Made by a program: the position numbers and the translations under genes
Shown: piece by piece, positions 1 to 10,562 of the stretch
How positions within the stretch are numbered: the stretch's first letter is position 1
How the letters are laid out: each line of letters starts with the position of its first letter
Notes under the pieces: generated by a model
Told to the model about the DNA's origin: nothing
The model's database searches: none
What the model saw: the letters and a program-made list of their open reading frames with translations, nothing else
Assembly: GCA_027924585.1 (NCBI GenBank)
Contig: BSBM01001447.1
Span: 930,001-994,000, forward strand
Direction of reading: 5' to 3'
DNA from: Larix kaempferi
Taxonomy: Eukaryota > Streptophyta > Pinopsida > Pinales > Pinaceae
Length of the DNA: 64,000 nt

Positions 1-955
1 TTTTGGATGTCCCATTGGTAGACGAGCATCCACGCCAACTTTCGTGACGTTCCAAGCTATTTTCTCCCCCTTTAAGCCCAAGTCTAGTGAAAACGCACGG
101 TCGAGTTTCGAATTTGACCAACTTCTCGGAATTAAAAATTGAGCATAGATTTGGATGTCCCATTGGTAGACAAATGCGCACGCCAACTTTCGTGACATTC
201 CGAGCTATTTTCTCACCCTTTAAGCCCAAGTCTAGCGAAAATGCAGGGTCGATTTTCAACTTTGACCAACTTCACGGAATATAAATTTGAGAATAGATTT
301 GGATGTCCCATTGGTAGACAAGCGTCCACACCAACTTTCGTGACGTTCTGAGCTATTTTCTCCCTCTTTAAGCCCAAGTCTAGTGAAAACACACGGTCGA
401 GTTTCAAATTTGACCAACTTCTCGGAATTGAAAATTTAGCATAGATTTCAATGTCCCGTTGGTAGACAAATGCGCACGCCAACTTTGGTGACGTTCCGAG
501 ATATTTTCTCACCATTTAAGCCGAAGTCTAGCGAAAATGCACAGTCGATTTTCAACTTTGACCAACTTCTCGGAATATAAATTTGAGAATAGATTTGGAT
601 GTCGCATTGGTAGACGAGCATCCACACCAACTTTCGTGACGTTCCGAGCTATTTTCACACTCTTTAAGCCCAAGTCTAGCGAAAACGCACGATCGAGTTT
701 CAACTTTGACCAACTTCTCGGAATTGAAATTTGAGAATAGTTTTGGATGTCCCATTGGTAGGCAAACGTCCACACCAACTTTCGTGACGTTGCGAGCTAT
801 TTTCTCCCCCTTTAAGCCCAAGTCTAGCAAAAACGCACGGTCGAGTTTCGAATTTGACCAACTTCTCGGAATTAAAAATTGAGCATAGATTTGGATGTCC
901 TGTTGGTAGACAAATGCGCACACCAACTTTTGTCACATTACGAGCTAATGGATTT
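1..955. repeat. E-like segment at the window's left edge
   Basis: This stretch matches about 49,380-50,334 at a constant offset of 49,379 bp. It shares the unusual TTTCAATGTCCCGTTGG, GAGATATTTTCTCACCATTT, GACGTTGCGAGC and the 63-bp truncated monomer. In the right-hand copy this segment directly precedes block A'', and here it lies 3.8 kb left of block A. That fits it being the end of a preceding super-repeat. Confidence 0.75.
893..955 (+). repeat. 63-bp truncated monomer
   Basis: Anchor to anchor is 63 bp, an 85-bp loss. The text runs CACATTACGAGCTAATGGAT straight into the next GGATG. The left part is M4-like (TTACGAGCTAA) and the right part is an M2-type end (AATGGATTTGG). The same junction recurs at 23,260, 26,738, 29,263, 33,471, 41,570, 44,880 and 50,272. 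Confidence 0.9.
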
Positions 956-1045
956 GGATGTCACATTGGCCCAAGTCTAGCGAAAATGCACGATCGAGTT
1001 TCAACTTTGACTAACTTCTCGGAATTGAAATTTGAGAATAGTTTT
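956..1045 (+). repeat. 90-bp truncated monomer
   Basis: The monomer jumps from CACATTGG directly to CCCAAGTCTAGCGAAAATGC, losing 58 bp including the conserved core. I see it nowhere else in the window. It sits immediately right of the 63-bp monomer, at the edge between the E-like and C-like segments, so it may mark a rearrangement junction. Confidence 0.85.
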
Positions 1046-2378
1046 GGATGTCCGATTGGTACACGAGCGTCCACGCCAACTTTCGTGACGTTCCGAGCTA
1101 TTTTCGCACCCTTTAAGCCCAAGTCTAGCGAAAACGCACAATCGAGTTTCAACTTTGACTAACTTCTCGGAATTGAAATTTGAGAATAGTTTTGGATGTC
1201 CCATTGTTAGACGAGCGTCGACACCAATTTTCGTGACGTTCCGAGCTATTTTCTCCCACTTTAATCCCAAGTCTAGTGAAAACGCACGGTCGAGTTTTGA
1301 ATTTGACCAACTTCTCGGAATTGGAAATTGAGCATAGATTTGGATGTCCCGTTGGTAGACAAATGCGCACGCCAACTTTCGTGACGTTCCGAGCTATTTT
1401 CACACCCTTTAAGCCCAAGTCTAGCGAAAGCGCACGATCGAGTTTCAACTTTGTCCAACTTCTCGGAATCGAAATTCGAGAATAGTTTTGGATGTCCCAT
1501 TGGTAGACAAGCGTCCACACCAACTTTCGTGACGTTCCGAGCTATTTTCTCCCCATTTAAGCCCAAGTCTAGCGAAAAACGCACGGTCGAGTTTCAAAAT
1601 TGACCAACTTCTCGGAATTGAAAATTGAGTATAGATTTGGATGTCCCGTTGGTAGACAAATGCGCACGCCAACTTTCGTGACGTTCGGAGCTATTTTCTC
1701 ACCCTTTAAGCCTAAGTGTAGCGAAAATGCACGGTCGATTTTCAACTTTCACCAACTTCTCGGAATTTAAATTTGCGAATAGATTTGGTTGTCGCATTGG
1801 TAGACGAGCGTCCACGCCAACTTTCGTGACGTTCCGAGCTATTTTCGCACCCTTTAAGCCCAAGTCTAGCGAAAACGCACGATCAAGTTTCAACTTTGAC
1901 TAACTTCTTGGAATTGAAATTTGAGAATAGTTTTGGATGTCCCATTGGTAGAAAAGCGTCCACAACAACTTTCGTGACGTTCCGAGCTATTTTCTCCCTC
2001 TTTAAGCACAAGTCTAGCGAAAACGCACGGTCGAGTTTCGAATTTGACCAACTTCTCGGAATTGAAAATTGAACATAGATTTCAATGTCCCGTTGGTAGA
2101 CAAATTCGCACGCAAACTTTCGTGACGTTCCGAGCTATTTTCTCACCCTTTAAGCCTAAGTCTAGCGAAAATGCATGGTCGATTTTCAACTTTGACCAAC
2201 TTCTCGGAATATAAATTTGAGAATAGATTTAGATGTCGCATTGGTAGGCAAGGGTCCACGCCAACTTTCGTGAAGTTCCGAGCTATTTTCACACCCTTTA
2301 AGCCCAAGTCTAGCGAAAACGCACGATCGAGTTTCAACTTTGACCAACTTCTCGGAATTTAAATTTGAGAATAGTTTT

Positions 2379-2526
2379 GGATGTCCCATTGGTAGACGAG
2401 CGTCCACACCAACTTTCGTGACGTTCCGAGCTATTTTCTCCCCCTTTAAGCCCAAGTCTGGTGAAAACGCACGGTCGAGTTTCAAATTTGACCAACTTCT
2501 CGGAATTAAAAATTGAGCATAGATTT
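2379..2526 (+). repeat. Satellite monomer type M1 (exemplar)
   Basis: A clean 148-bp monomer counted from GGATG. The type is recognised by CCATTGGTAGAC(A/G)AGCGTCCAC after the anchor, by TTTTCTCCCCCTTTAAGCCC in the middle, by CGGTCGAGTTTC(G/A)AATTTGACC, and by the end AATTGAAAATTGAGCATAGA. Most M1 copies contain the 6-bp palindrome TTCGAA, which M2 and M3 lack. This exemplar has TTTCAAATTTG there, a change at the CpG. M1 is normally followed by M2 in trimeric stretches or by M5 in dimeric stretches. Confidence 0.9.
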
Positions 2527-2674
2527 GGATGTCCTGTTGGTAAACAAATGCGCACGCCAACTTTCATGACGTTCCGAGCTATTTTCTCACCCTTTAAGCC
2601 TAAGTGTAGCGAAAATGCACGGTCGATTTTCAACTTTAACCAACTTCTCGGAATTTAAATTTGCGAATGGATTT
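2527..2674 (+). repeat. Satellite monomer type M2 (exemplar)
   Basis: A 148-bp monomer following M1. It is recognised by the CCGTTGGTAGACAAATGCGC class (here CTGTTGGTAAACAAATGCGC), TTTTCTCACCCTTTAAGCCT, AAGTGTAGCGAAAATGCACG, GATTTTCAACTTTGACC (here TTTAACC) and the end TTTAAATTTGCGAATGGATT. The AATGCACG block is the CpG-decayed form of AACGCACG seen in M1 and M3. M2 is normally followed by M3. Confidence 0.9.
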
Positions 2675-2822
2675 TGATGTCACATTGGTAGACGAGCGTC
2701 CACGCCAACTTTCGTGACGTTCCGAGCTATTTTCGCACCCTTTAAGCCCAAGTCTAGCGAAAACGCACGACCGAGTTTCAACTTTGACTAACTTCTCGGA
2801 ATTGAAATTTGAGAATAGTTAT
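2675..2822 (+). repeat. Satellite monomer type M3 (exemplar)
   Basis: A 148-bp monomer following M2. It is recognised by ACATTGGTAGACGAGCGTCC, TTTTC(G/A)CACCCTTTAAGCCC, the CGATCGAGTTTCAACTTTGA class, TAACTTCTCGGAATTG and the end AAATTTGAGAATAGTTTTGG. Most M3 copies carry the palindrome CGATCG. This exemplar has CGACCGAG, a variant it shares with the matching monomers near 19.95 and 20.39 kb. The next monomer at 2,823 is again M1, closing a 444-bp trimer. Confidence 0.9.
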
Positions 2823-5781
2823 GGATGTCCCATTGGTAGGAAAGCGTCCACAACAACTTTCGTGACGTTCCAAGCTATTTTCTCCCTCCTTAAGCACAAG
2901 TCTAGCGAAAACGCACGGTCGAATTTCGAATTTGACCAACTTCTCGGAATTGAAAATTGAGCATAGATTTGGATGTCCCGTTGGTAGACAAATGCTCACG
3001 CCAACTTTCGTGACGTTCTGAGCTATTTTCTCACCCTTTAAGCCTAAGTGTAGAGAAAATGCACGGTCGATTTTCAACTTTGACCAACTTCTCAGAATTT
3101 AAATTTGCGAATAGATTTGGATGTCACATTGGTAGACGAGCGTCCACGCCAACTTTCGTGACGTTCCGAGCTATTTTCTCCCCCTTTAAGCCCAAGTCTA
3201 GCGAAAACGCACGATCAAGTTTCGAATTTGACCAACTTCTTGGAATTGAAAATTGAGCATAGATTTGGATGTCCCGTTGGTAGACAAATGCGCACGCCAA
3301 CTTTCGTGACGTTCTGAGCTATTTTCTCACCCTTTAAGCCTAGGTCTAGCGAAAACGCATGGTCGAGTTTCGAATTTGACCAACTTCTCGGAATTGAAAA
3401 TTCAGCATAGATTTGGATGTCCCATTGGTAGACAAATGCTCACGCGAAATTTCGTGACGTTCCGAGCTGTTTTCTCCCCCTTTAAGCCCAAATCTAGCGA
3501 AAACGCACGATCGAGTTTCATCTTTGACCAACAGCTCGGAATTTAAATTTGAGAATGGATTTGGATGTCCCATTGGTAGATGAGCGTCCACGCCAACTCT
3601 CGTAATGTTCCGAGCTATTTTCACACCCTTTAAGCCCAAGTCTAGCGAAAACACACGATCGAGTTTCAACTTTGACCAACTTCTCGGAATTTAAATTTGA
3701 GAATAGTTTTGGATGTCCCATTGGTAGACGAGCATCCACGCCAACTTTCGTGGCGTACCGAGCTATTTTCTCCCCCTTTAAGCCCAAGTCTAGCGAAAAC
3801 ACACGATCGAGTTTCGAATTTGACCAACTTCTCGGAATTGAAAATTGAGCATAGATTTGGATGTCCCGTTGGTAGACAAATGCGCACACCAACTTTCGTG
3901 ACGTTCTGAGCTATTTTCTCACCCTTTAAGCCTAAGTGTAGCGAAAATGCACGGTCGATTTTCAACTTTGACCAACTACTCGAAATTTAAATTTGCGAAT
4001 AGATTTGGATGTCGCATTGGTAGACATGCGTCCACGCCAACTTTCATGACGTTCCGAGCTATTTTCGCACCCTTTAAGCCCAAGTCTAGCGAAAACGCAC
4101 GATCGAGTTTCAACTTTGACTAACTTCTCGGAAATGAAATTTGAGAATAGTTTTGGATGTCCCATTGGTAGACAAGCGTCCACACCAACTTTCGTGACGT
4201 TCCGAGCTATTTTCTCCCACTTTATTCCCAAGTCTAGTGAAAACGCACGGTCGAGTTTCGAATTTGACCAACTTCTCGGAATTGAAAATTGAGCATAGAT
4301 TTGGATGTCCCATTGGTAGACAAATGCACACGCCAACTTTCGTGACGTTCCGAGCTATTTTCTCGCCCTTTAAGCCTAAGTCTAACGAAAACGCACGGTC
4401 GAGTTTCGAATTTGACCAACTTCTCGGAATTAAAAATTGAGCATAGATTTGGATGTCCCGTTGGTAGACAAATGCGCACGCCAACTTTCGTGACGTTCCG
4501 AGCTATTTTCTCACCCTTTAAGCATAAGTGTAGAGAAAATGCACGGTCGATTTTCAACTTTGACCAACTTCTCGGAATTTAAATTTGCGAATAGATTTGG
4601 ATGTCACATTGGTAGACGAGCGTCCACGCCAACTTTCGTAACCTTCCAAGCTATTTTCACACCCTTTAAGCCCAAGTCTAGCGAAAACGCACGATCGAGC
4701 TTCAACTTTGACCAACTTCTCAAAATTTAAATTTGAGAATAGTTTTGGATGTCCCATTGGTAGACGAGCGTCCACGCCAACTTTCGTGACTTCCGAGCTA
4801 TTTTCGCACCCTTTAAGCCCAAGTCTAGCGAAAACGCACGATCGAGTTTCAACTTTGACTAACTTCTCGGAATTGAAATTTGAGAATAGTTTTGGATGTC
4901 CCATTGGTAGACAAGCGTCCACACCAACTTTCGTGACGTTCCGAGCTATTTTCTCCCCCTTTAAGGCCAAGTCTAGTGAGAAGGCACGGTCGAGTTTCGA
5001 ATTTGACCAACTTCTCGGAATTGAGAATTGAGGATAGAGTTGGATGTCCCGTTGGTAGACAAATGCGCACGCCAAATTTCGCGACGTTCCGAGCTATTTT
5101 CTCACCCTTTAAGCCTAAGTCTAGCGAAAACGCACGGTCGAGTTTCGAATTTGACCAACTTCTCGGAATTAAAAATTGAGCATAGATTTGGATGTCCCGT
5201 TGGTAGACAAATGCGCACGCCAACTTTCGTGATGTTCCGAGCTATTTTCTCACCCTTTAAGCCTAAGTCTAGCGAAAACGCACGATCGAGTTTCAACTTT
5301 GATTAACTTCTCGGAATTGAAATTTGGGAATAGTTTTGGATGTCCCATTGGTAGACAAGCGTCCACACCAACTTTCGTGACGTTCCGAGCTATTTTCTCC
5401 CCCTTTAAGGCCAAGTCTAGTGAAAAGGCACGGTCGAGTTTCGAATTTGACCAACTTCTCGGAATTGAAAATTGAGCATAGATTTGGATGTCCCGTTGGT
5501 AGACAAATGCGCGTTCCAACTTTCGTGACGTTCCGAGCTATTTTCTCACCCTTTAAGCCCAATTCTAGTGAAAATGCACGGTTGATTTTCAACTTTGACC
5601 AACTTCTCGGAATATAATTTTGAGCATAGATTTGGATGTCCCGTTGGTAGACAAATGCGCACACCAATTTTCGTCACATTACTAGCTAATTTCACACCCT
5701 TTAAGCTCAAGTCGAGCGAAAACACACGGTCGAGTTTTGAATTTGACCAACTTCTCGGAATTGAAAATTGAGCATAGATTT

Positions 5782-5914
5782 GGATGTCCCATTGGTAGAC
5801 AAATGCGAACACCAACTTTCGTGACGTTCCAAGCTATTTTCTCCTCTACCGAAAACGAACGGTCGAGTTTCAACTTTCACCAACTTCTCGTAATTGAAGA
5901 TTGAGCATTGTTTT
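5782..5914 (+). repeat. 133-bp truncated monomer, copy 1
   Basis: The monomer lacks 15 bp. TTTTCTCCTCTACCGAAAAC replaces the usual stretch that includes CCCTTTAAGCCCAAGTCTAG. It is found once in each A block (also 35,162 and 51,963), so it is a one-time deletion carried by segmental duplication and a good landmark. Confidence 0.95.
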
Positions 5915-6949
5915 GGATGTCCCATTTGTAGACAAGCATCCACACCAACATTCGTTACGTTTCGGGCTATTTTCTCCCCCTTTAAGCCCATGTGTAGCGA
6001 AAACGTACGGTCGAGTTACGACTTTCACCAACTTCTCGGAATTGAAAATTGAGCATAGATTTGGATGTCCCATTTGTAGACATTCGCGCACAACAACTTT
6101 CGTCACATTACAAGCTAATTTAACACCCTTTAAGCTCAAGTCTAGAGGAAACGCATGGTGGCATTTCGACTTTGACCAACTTCTCAGAATTGAAATATGA
6201 GAATAGATTTGGATGTCCCGTTGGTAGACAAGTGCGCACGCCAACTTTCGTGACGTTGCGAGCTATTTTCCCACCCTTTAAGCCCAAGTCTAGCGAAAAT
6301 GCACGATCGAGTTTCAACTTTGACCAACTTCTCGGAATTGAAATTTGAGAATAGTCTTGGATGCCCCATTGGTAGACAAGCGTCCACACCAACTTCGTGA
6401 CGTTCCGAGCTATTTTCTCCCCCTTTAAGCCCAAGTCTAGCGAAAACGCATGGTCGAGTTTCGAATTTGACCAACTTCTCGGAACTGAAATATGAGAATA
6501 GATTTGGATGTCCCGTTGGTTAACAAGTGCGCACGCCAACTTTCGTGACGTTCCGAGCTATTTTCCCACCCTTCAAGCCCAAGTCTAGCGAAAACGCACG
6601 GTCGAGTTTCGAATTTGACCAACTTCTCGGAATTTAAAAGTGAGCATAGATTTGGATGTCCCGTTGGTAGACAAATGCGCACGCCAACTTTCGTGATGTT
6701 CCGAGCTATTTTCTCACGCTTTAAGCCTAAGTCTAGCAAAAATGCACGGTCGATTTTCAACTTTGACCAACTTCTCGGAATTTAAATTTCATAATGGATT
6801 TGGTTGTCCCGTTGGTAGATAAGTGCACACGCTAGCTTTCGTGACGTGCCGAGCTATTTTCTTCCCCTTTAAGCCCAAATCTAGAGAAAACCCACGATCG
6901 TGTTTTGGCTTTGACCTACTTCTCGGAAATGAAAATTGAGAATAGATTT

Positions 6950-7097
6950 GGATGTCCCATTTGTAGACATGCACGCACAACAACTTTCGTGACGTTACGA
7001 GATAATTTCACACCCTTTAAGCTCAAGTCTAGCAAAAACGAATGGTGGCGTTTTGAATTTGACCAACTTTTGGGAGTTGAAATTTGAAAATAGATTT
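6950..7097 (+). repeat. Divergent monomer type M4 (exemplar)
   Basis: Full 148-bp length but many differences from M1-M3. It has CCATTTGTAGACATGCACGC, ACAACAACTTTCGTGACG, TTACGAGATAATTTCACACC, TTTAAGCTCAAGTCTAGCAA and AATGGTGGCGTTTTGAATTT. Other M4-like copies lie near 6.07, 8.14, 11.89, 35.45, 36.33, 37.52, 52.25, 53.13, 54.32 and 57.80 kb, mostly in the A blocks. M4 looks like an older subfamily less affected by homogenisation. Confidence 0.8.
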
Positions 7098-10060
7098 GGA
7101 TGTCCCGTTGGTAGACAAGTGCACATGCCAACTTTCGTGACGTTCCGAGATAATTTCTTCGCCTTTAAGCCCAACTCTAGCAAAAACGCACGGTCGAGTT
7201 TCGAATTTGACCAACTTCTCGGAATTGAAAATTGAGCATAGATTTGGATGTCCCGTTGGTAGACAAATGCGCATGCCACCTTTCGTGACATTCCGAGCTA
7301 TTTTCTCACCCTTTAAGCCCAATTCTAGCGAAAATGCACGGTCGATTTTCAACTTTGACCAACTTCTCGGAATTTAAATTTGAGAATGGATTTGGATGTC
7401 ACATCGGTAGACGAGCATCCACGCCAACTTTCGTAACGTTCCAAGCTATTTTCACACCCTTTAAGCCCAAGTATAGCGAAAACGCACGATCGAGTTTCAA
7501 CTTTGACTAACTTCTCGGAATTGAAATTCGAGAATAGTTTTGGATGTCCCATTGGTAGACAAGCGTCCACGCCAACTCTCGTGACGTTCCGAGCTATTTT
7601 CACACCCTTTAAGCCCAAGTGTAACGAAAATGCACGATCGAGTTTGAACTTTGACTAACTTCTCGGAATTGAAATTTGAGAATAGTTTTGGATGTCCCAT
7701 TGGTAGACAAGTGTCCACACCAAGTTTCGTGACGTCTCAAGCTATTTTCTCCGCCTTTAACCCCAAGTCTAACGAAAACGCACGGTCGAGTTTCGAAATT
7801 TGACCAACTTCTCAGAATTGAAAATTGAGCATAGATTTGGATGTCCCGTTGGTAGACAAATACGCACGCCAACTTTCGTGACGTTTTGAGCTATTTTCTC
7901 ACCCTTTAATCCTAAGTCTAGCGAAAACGTACGGTCGAGTTTCGAATTTGACAGACTTCTCGGAATTAAAAATTGAGCATAGATTTGGATGTCCCGTTGG
8001 TAGACAAATGTGCATGCCAACTTTTGTGACGTTCTGAGCTATTTTCTCACCCTTTAAGCCTAAGTCTAGCGAAAATGCACGATCGATTTTCAACTTTGAC
8101 CAACTTCTCACAATTTAAATTTGAGAATAGATTTTGATGTCACATTTGTAGACATGCGTGCACTACAAATTTCGTGATTTTACGAACTAATTTCACACAC
8201 TTTAATCCCAAGTCTAGAGAAAACGCATGGTGGCGTTGCGACTTTGACCAATTTCTTGGAATTGAAATTTGAGAATAGTTTTGGATGTCCCATTGGTAGA
8301 CAAGCATGCACACCAACTTTCGTGACGCTCCGAGCTATTTTCTCACCCTTTAAGCCTAAGACTAGCGAAAACGCACGGTCGAGTTTTGAATTTGACCAAC
8401 TTCTCGGAATTAAAAATTGAGCATAGATTTGGATGTCCCGTTGGTAGACAAATGCGCATGCCAACTTTCATGACGTTCCGATCTATTTTCTCCCCCTTTA
8501 AGCCTAAGTATAGCGAAAACGCACGATCGAGTTTCAACTTTGACCAACTTCTCGGAGTTGAAATTTGAGAATACTTTTGGATGTTCCATTGGTAGACAAG
8601 CGTCCACATCAACTTTCGTGACATTCCAATCTATTTTCTCCCCCTTTAAGCCCAAGTCTAGCGAAAACGCACGGTCGAGATTCCAATTTGACCAACTTCT
8701 CGAATTTTAAAATTGAGCATAGATTTGGATGTCCCGTTGGTAGACAAATGCGCACGCCATTTTTCGTGACGTTCCGAGCTATTTTCTCACCCTTTAAGCC
8801 TAAGTCTAGCGAAAACACACCATCGAGTTTCGAATTTGACCAACTTCTCGGAAATAAAAATTGAGCATAGATTTGGATGTCCCGTTGGTAGACAAATGCG
8901 CACACCAACTTTCGTGAAATTCCGAGCTATTTTCTCACCCTTTAAGCACAAGTCTAGCGAAAATGCAACGGTCGAGTTTCAACTTTGACAAACTTCTCGG
9001 AATTGAAATTTGAGAATAGTTTTGGATGTCCCATTGGTAGACAAGCGTCCACACCAACTTTCGTGACGTTCCGACCTATTTTCTCCCCCTTTAAGCCCAA
9101 CTCTAGCGAAAACGCACGGTCGAGTTTCGAATTTGACCAACTTTTTCGGAATTGAAAATTCAACATAGATTTGGATGTCCCGTTGGTAGACAAATGCGCA
9201 CGCTAAATTTCGTGACGTTCAGAGCTAATTTCTCACCCTTTAAGCCTAAGTCTAGAGAAAATGCACGGTCGAGTTTCGAATTTGACCAACTTCTCGGAAT
9301 TAAAAATTGAGCATAGATTTGGATGTCCCATTGGTAGACAAATGCGCATGCCAACTTTCGTGACATTCCGAACTATTTTCTCACCCTTTAAGCCCAAGTC
9401 TAGCGAAAATGCACGGTCGATTTTCAACTTTGACCAACTTCTCAGAATATAAATTTGAGAATAGATTTGGATGTCACATTGGTAGACGAGCGTCCATGCC
9501 AACTTTCGTGACGTTCCGAGCTATTTTCACGCCCTTTAAGCCCAAGTCTAAGGAAAACGCACGATCGAGTTTCAACTTTGACCAACTTCTCGGAATTGAA
9601 ATTTGAGAAGAGTTTTGGATGTCCCATTGGTAGACAAGCGTCCACACCAACTTTCATGACGTTCCGAGCTATTTTCTCCCCCTTTAAGCCCAGGTCTAGT
9701 GAAAACGCACGGTCGAGTTTCAAATTTGACCAACTTCTCAGAATTTTAAATTGAGCATAGATTTGGATGTCCCGTTGGTAGACAAACGCCCACGCCAACT
9801 TTCGTCATGTTCCGAGCTATTTTCACACCCTTTAAGCCGAAGTCTAGCGAAAACGCACGATCGAGTTTCAAATTTGACTAACTTCTCGGAATCGAAATTT
9901 GAGAATAGTTTTGGATGTCCCATTGGTAGACAAGCGTCCACACCAAGTTTCGTGACGTCCCGAGCTATTTTCTCCGCCTTTAAGCCCAAGTCTAGCGAAA
10001 ACGCATGGTCGAGTTTCGAATTTGACCAACTTCTCGGAATTGAAAATTGAGCATAGATTT

Positions 10061-10163
10061 GGATGTCCCGTTGGTAGACAAATGCGCACACCAACTTTCA
10101 TGACGTTCCGAGCTATTTTCAACTTTGACCAACTTCTCGGAATTTAAATTTGTGAATAGATTT
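10061..10163 (+). repeat. 103-bp truncated monomer, A first
   Basis: The monomer lacks 45 bp. GAGCTATTTTC continues directly into AACTTTGACCAACTTC. In an intact M2 the word ATTTTC occurs at both ends of the missing stretch, so a deletion between these short direct repeats explains it. Confidence 0.9.
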
Positions 10164-10459
10164 GGATGTCAGATTGGTAGACGAGCGTCCGCGTCAACTT
10201 TCGTAACGTTCCGAGCTATTTTCACACCCTTTAAGCCCAAGTCTAACGAAAACGCATGATCTAGTTTCAACTTTGACTAACTTCTCGGAATTGAAATTTG
10301 AGAATAGTTTTGGATGTCGCATTGGTAGACAAACGTCCACACCAACTTTCGTGACGTTCCGAGCTATTTTCTCTCCCTTTAAGCCCAAGTCTAGTGAAAA
10401 CGCACGGTCGAGTTTCGAATTTGACCAACTTCTCGGAATTGAAAATTAAGCATAGATTT

Positions 10460-10562
10460 GGATGTCCCGTTGGTAGACAAATGCGCACGCCAACTTTCGT
10501 GACGTTCCGAGCTATTTTCAACTTTGACCAACTTCTCGGAATTTAAATTTGCGAATAGATTT
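10460..10562 (+). repeat. 103-bp truncated monomer, A second
   Basis: Identical junction to the monomer 399 bp upstream. The pair of 103-bp monomers recurs in A' and A''. The shared junction implies that one deleted monomer was duplicated locally before the A block was copied. Confidence 0.9.

Larger units (their letters stand above)
2379..2822 (+). repeat. 444-bp trimeric higher-order unit M1-M2-M3 (exemplar)
   Basis: The anchors at 2,379, 2,527, 2,675 and 2,823 are exactly 148 bp apart, and the types run M1, M2, M3, M1. The same order recurs through much of 1.0-22 kb and in blocks A and B, with local skips. Because 148 is 1 modulo 3, the single monomer shifts reading frame, while the trimer (444 bp, 148 codons) is in frame. 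This explains families of look-alike open frames at multiples of 148 bp. Confidence 0.85.
1046..4789. repeat. C-like trimeric segment left of block A
   Basis: Mostly M1-M2-M3 trimers. From about 2.07 to 4.5 kb it follows 19.40-21.6 kb at offsets of 17,181 bp, or 17,181 plus whole monomers. Shared rare forms include TTTCAATGTCCCGTTGG with CACGCAAACTTTCG, GTCCTGTTGGTAAACAAATG and GTCCACAACAACTTTC. The corresponding interval between E and A in the other copies (33.53-34.17 and 50.33-50.97 kb) is only about 0.64 kb. About 3 kb has therefore been gained here or lost there. Confidence 0.65.
4790..10562. repeat. Block A, copy 1
   Basis: About 5.8 kb of mixed M1-M5 and M4 monomers that recurs as A' (34,170-40,000) and A'' (50,971-56,804). 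It is recognised by GTTCCGAGCTATTTTCGCAC followed by GTGAGAAGGCACGG, by the 133-bp monomer, by a run of divergent M4 monomers, by GACAAACGCCCACGCC and, at its right end, by two 103-bp monomers. It is the outlier of the three. At several sites A' and A'' agree against it, for example CATCGAGTTTCG here against CATCGAGTTTTG in both others. Confidence 0.85.

Noticed and set aside
5600-8300. M4 cluster as an inserted transposable element
   Set aside because: M4 units keep the 148-bp period and register and align along their full length to other monomers. No terminal repeats, target-site duplication or coding remnant is present.
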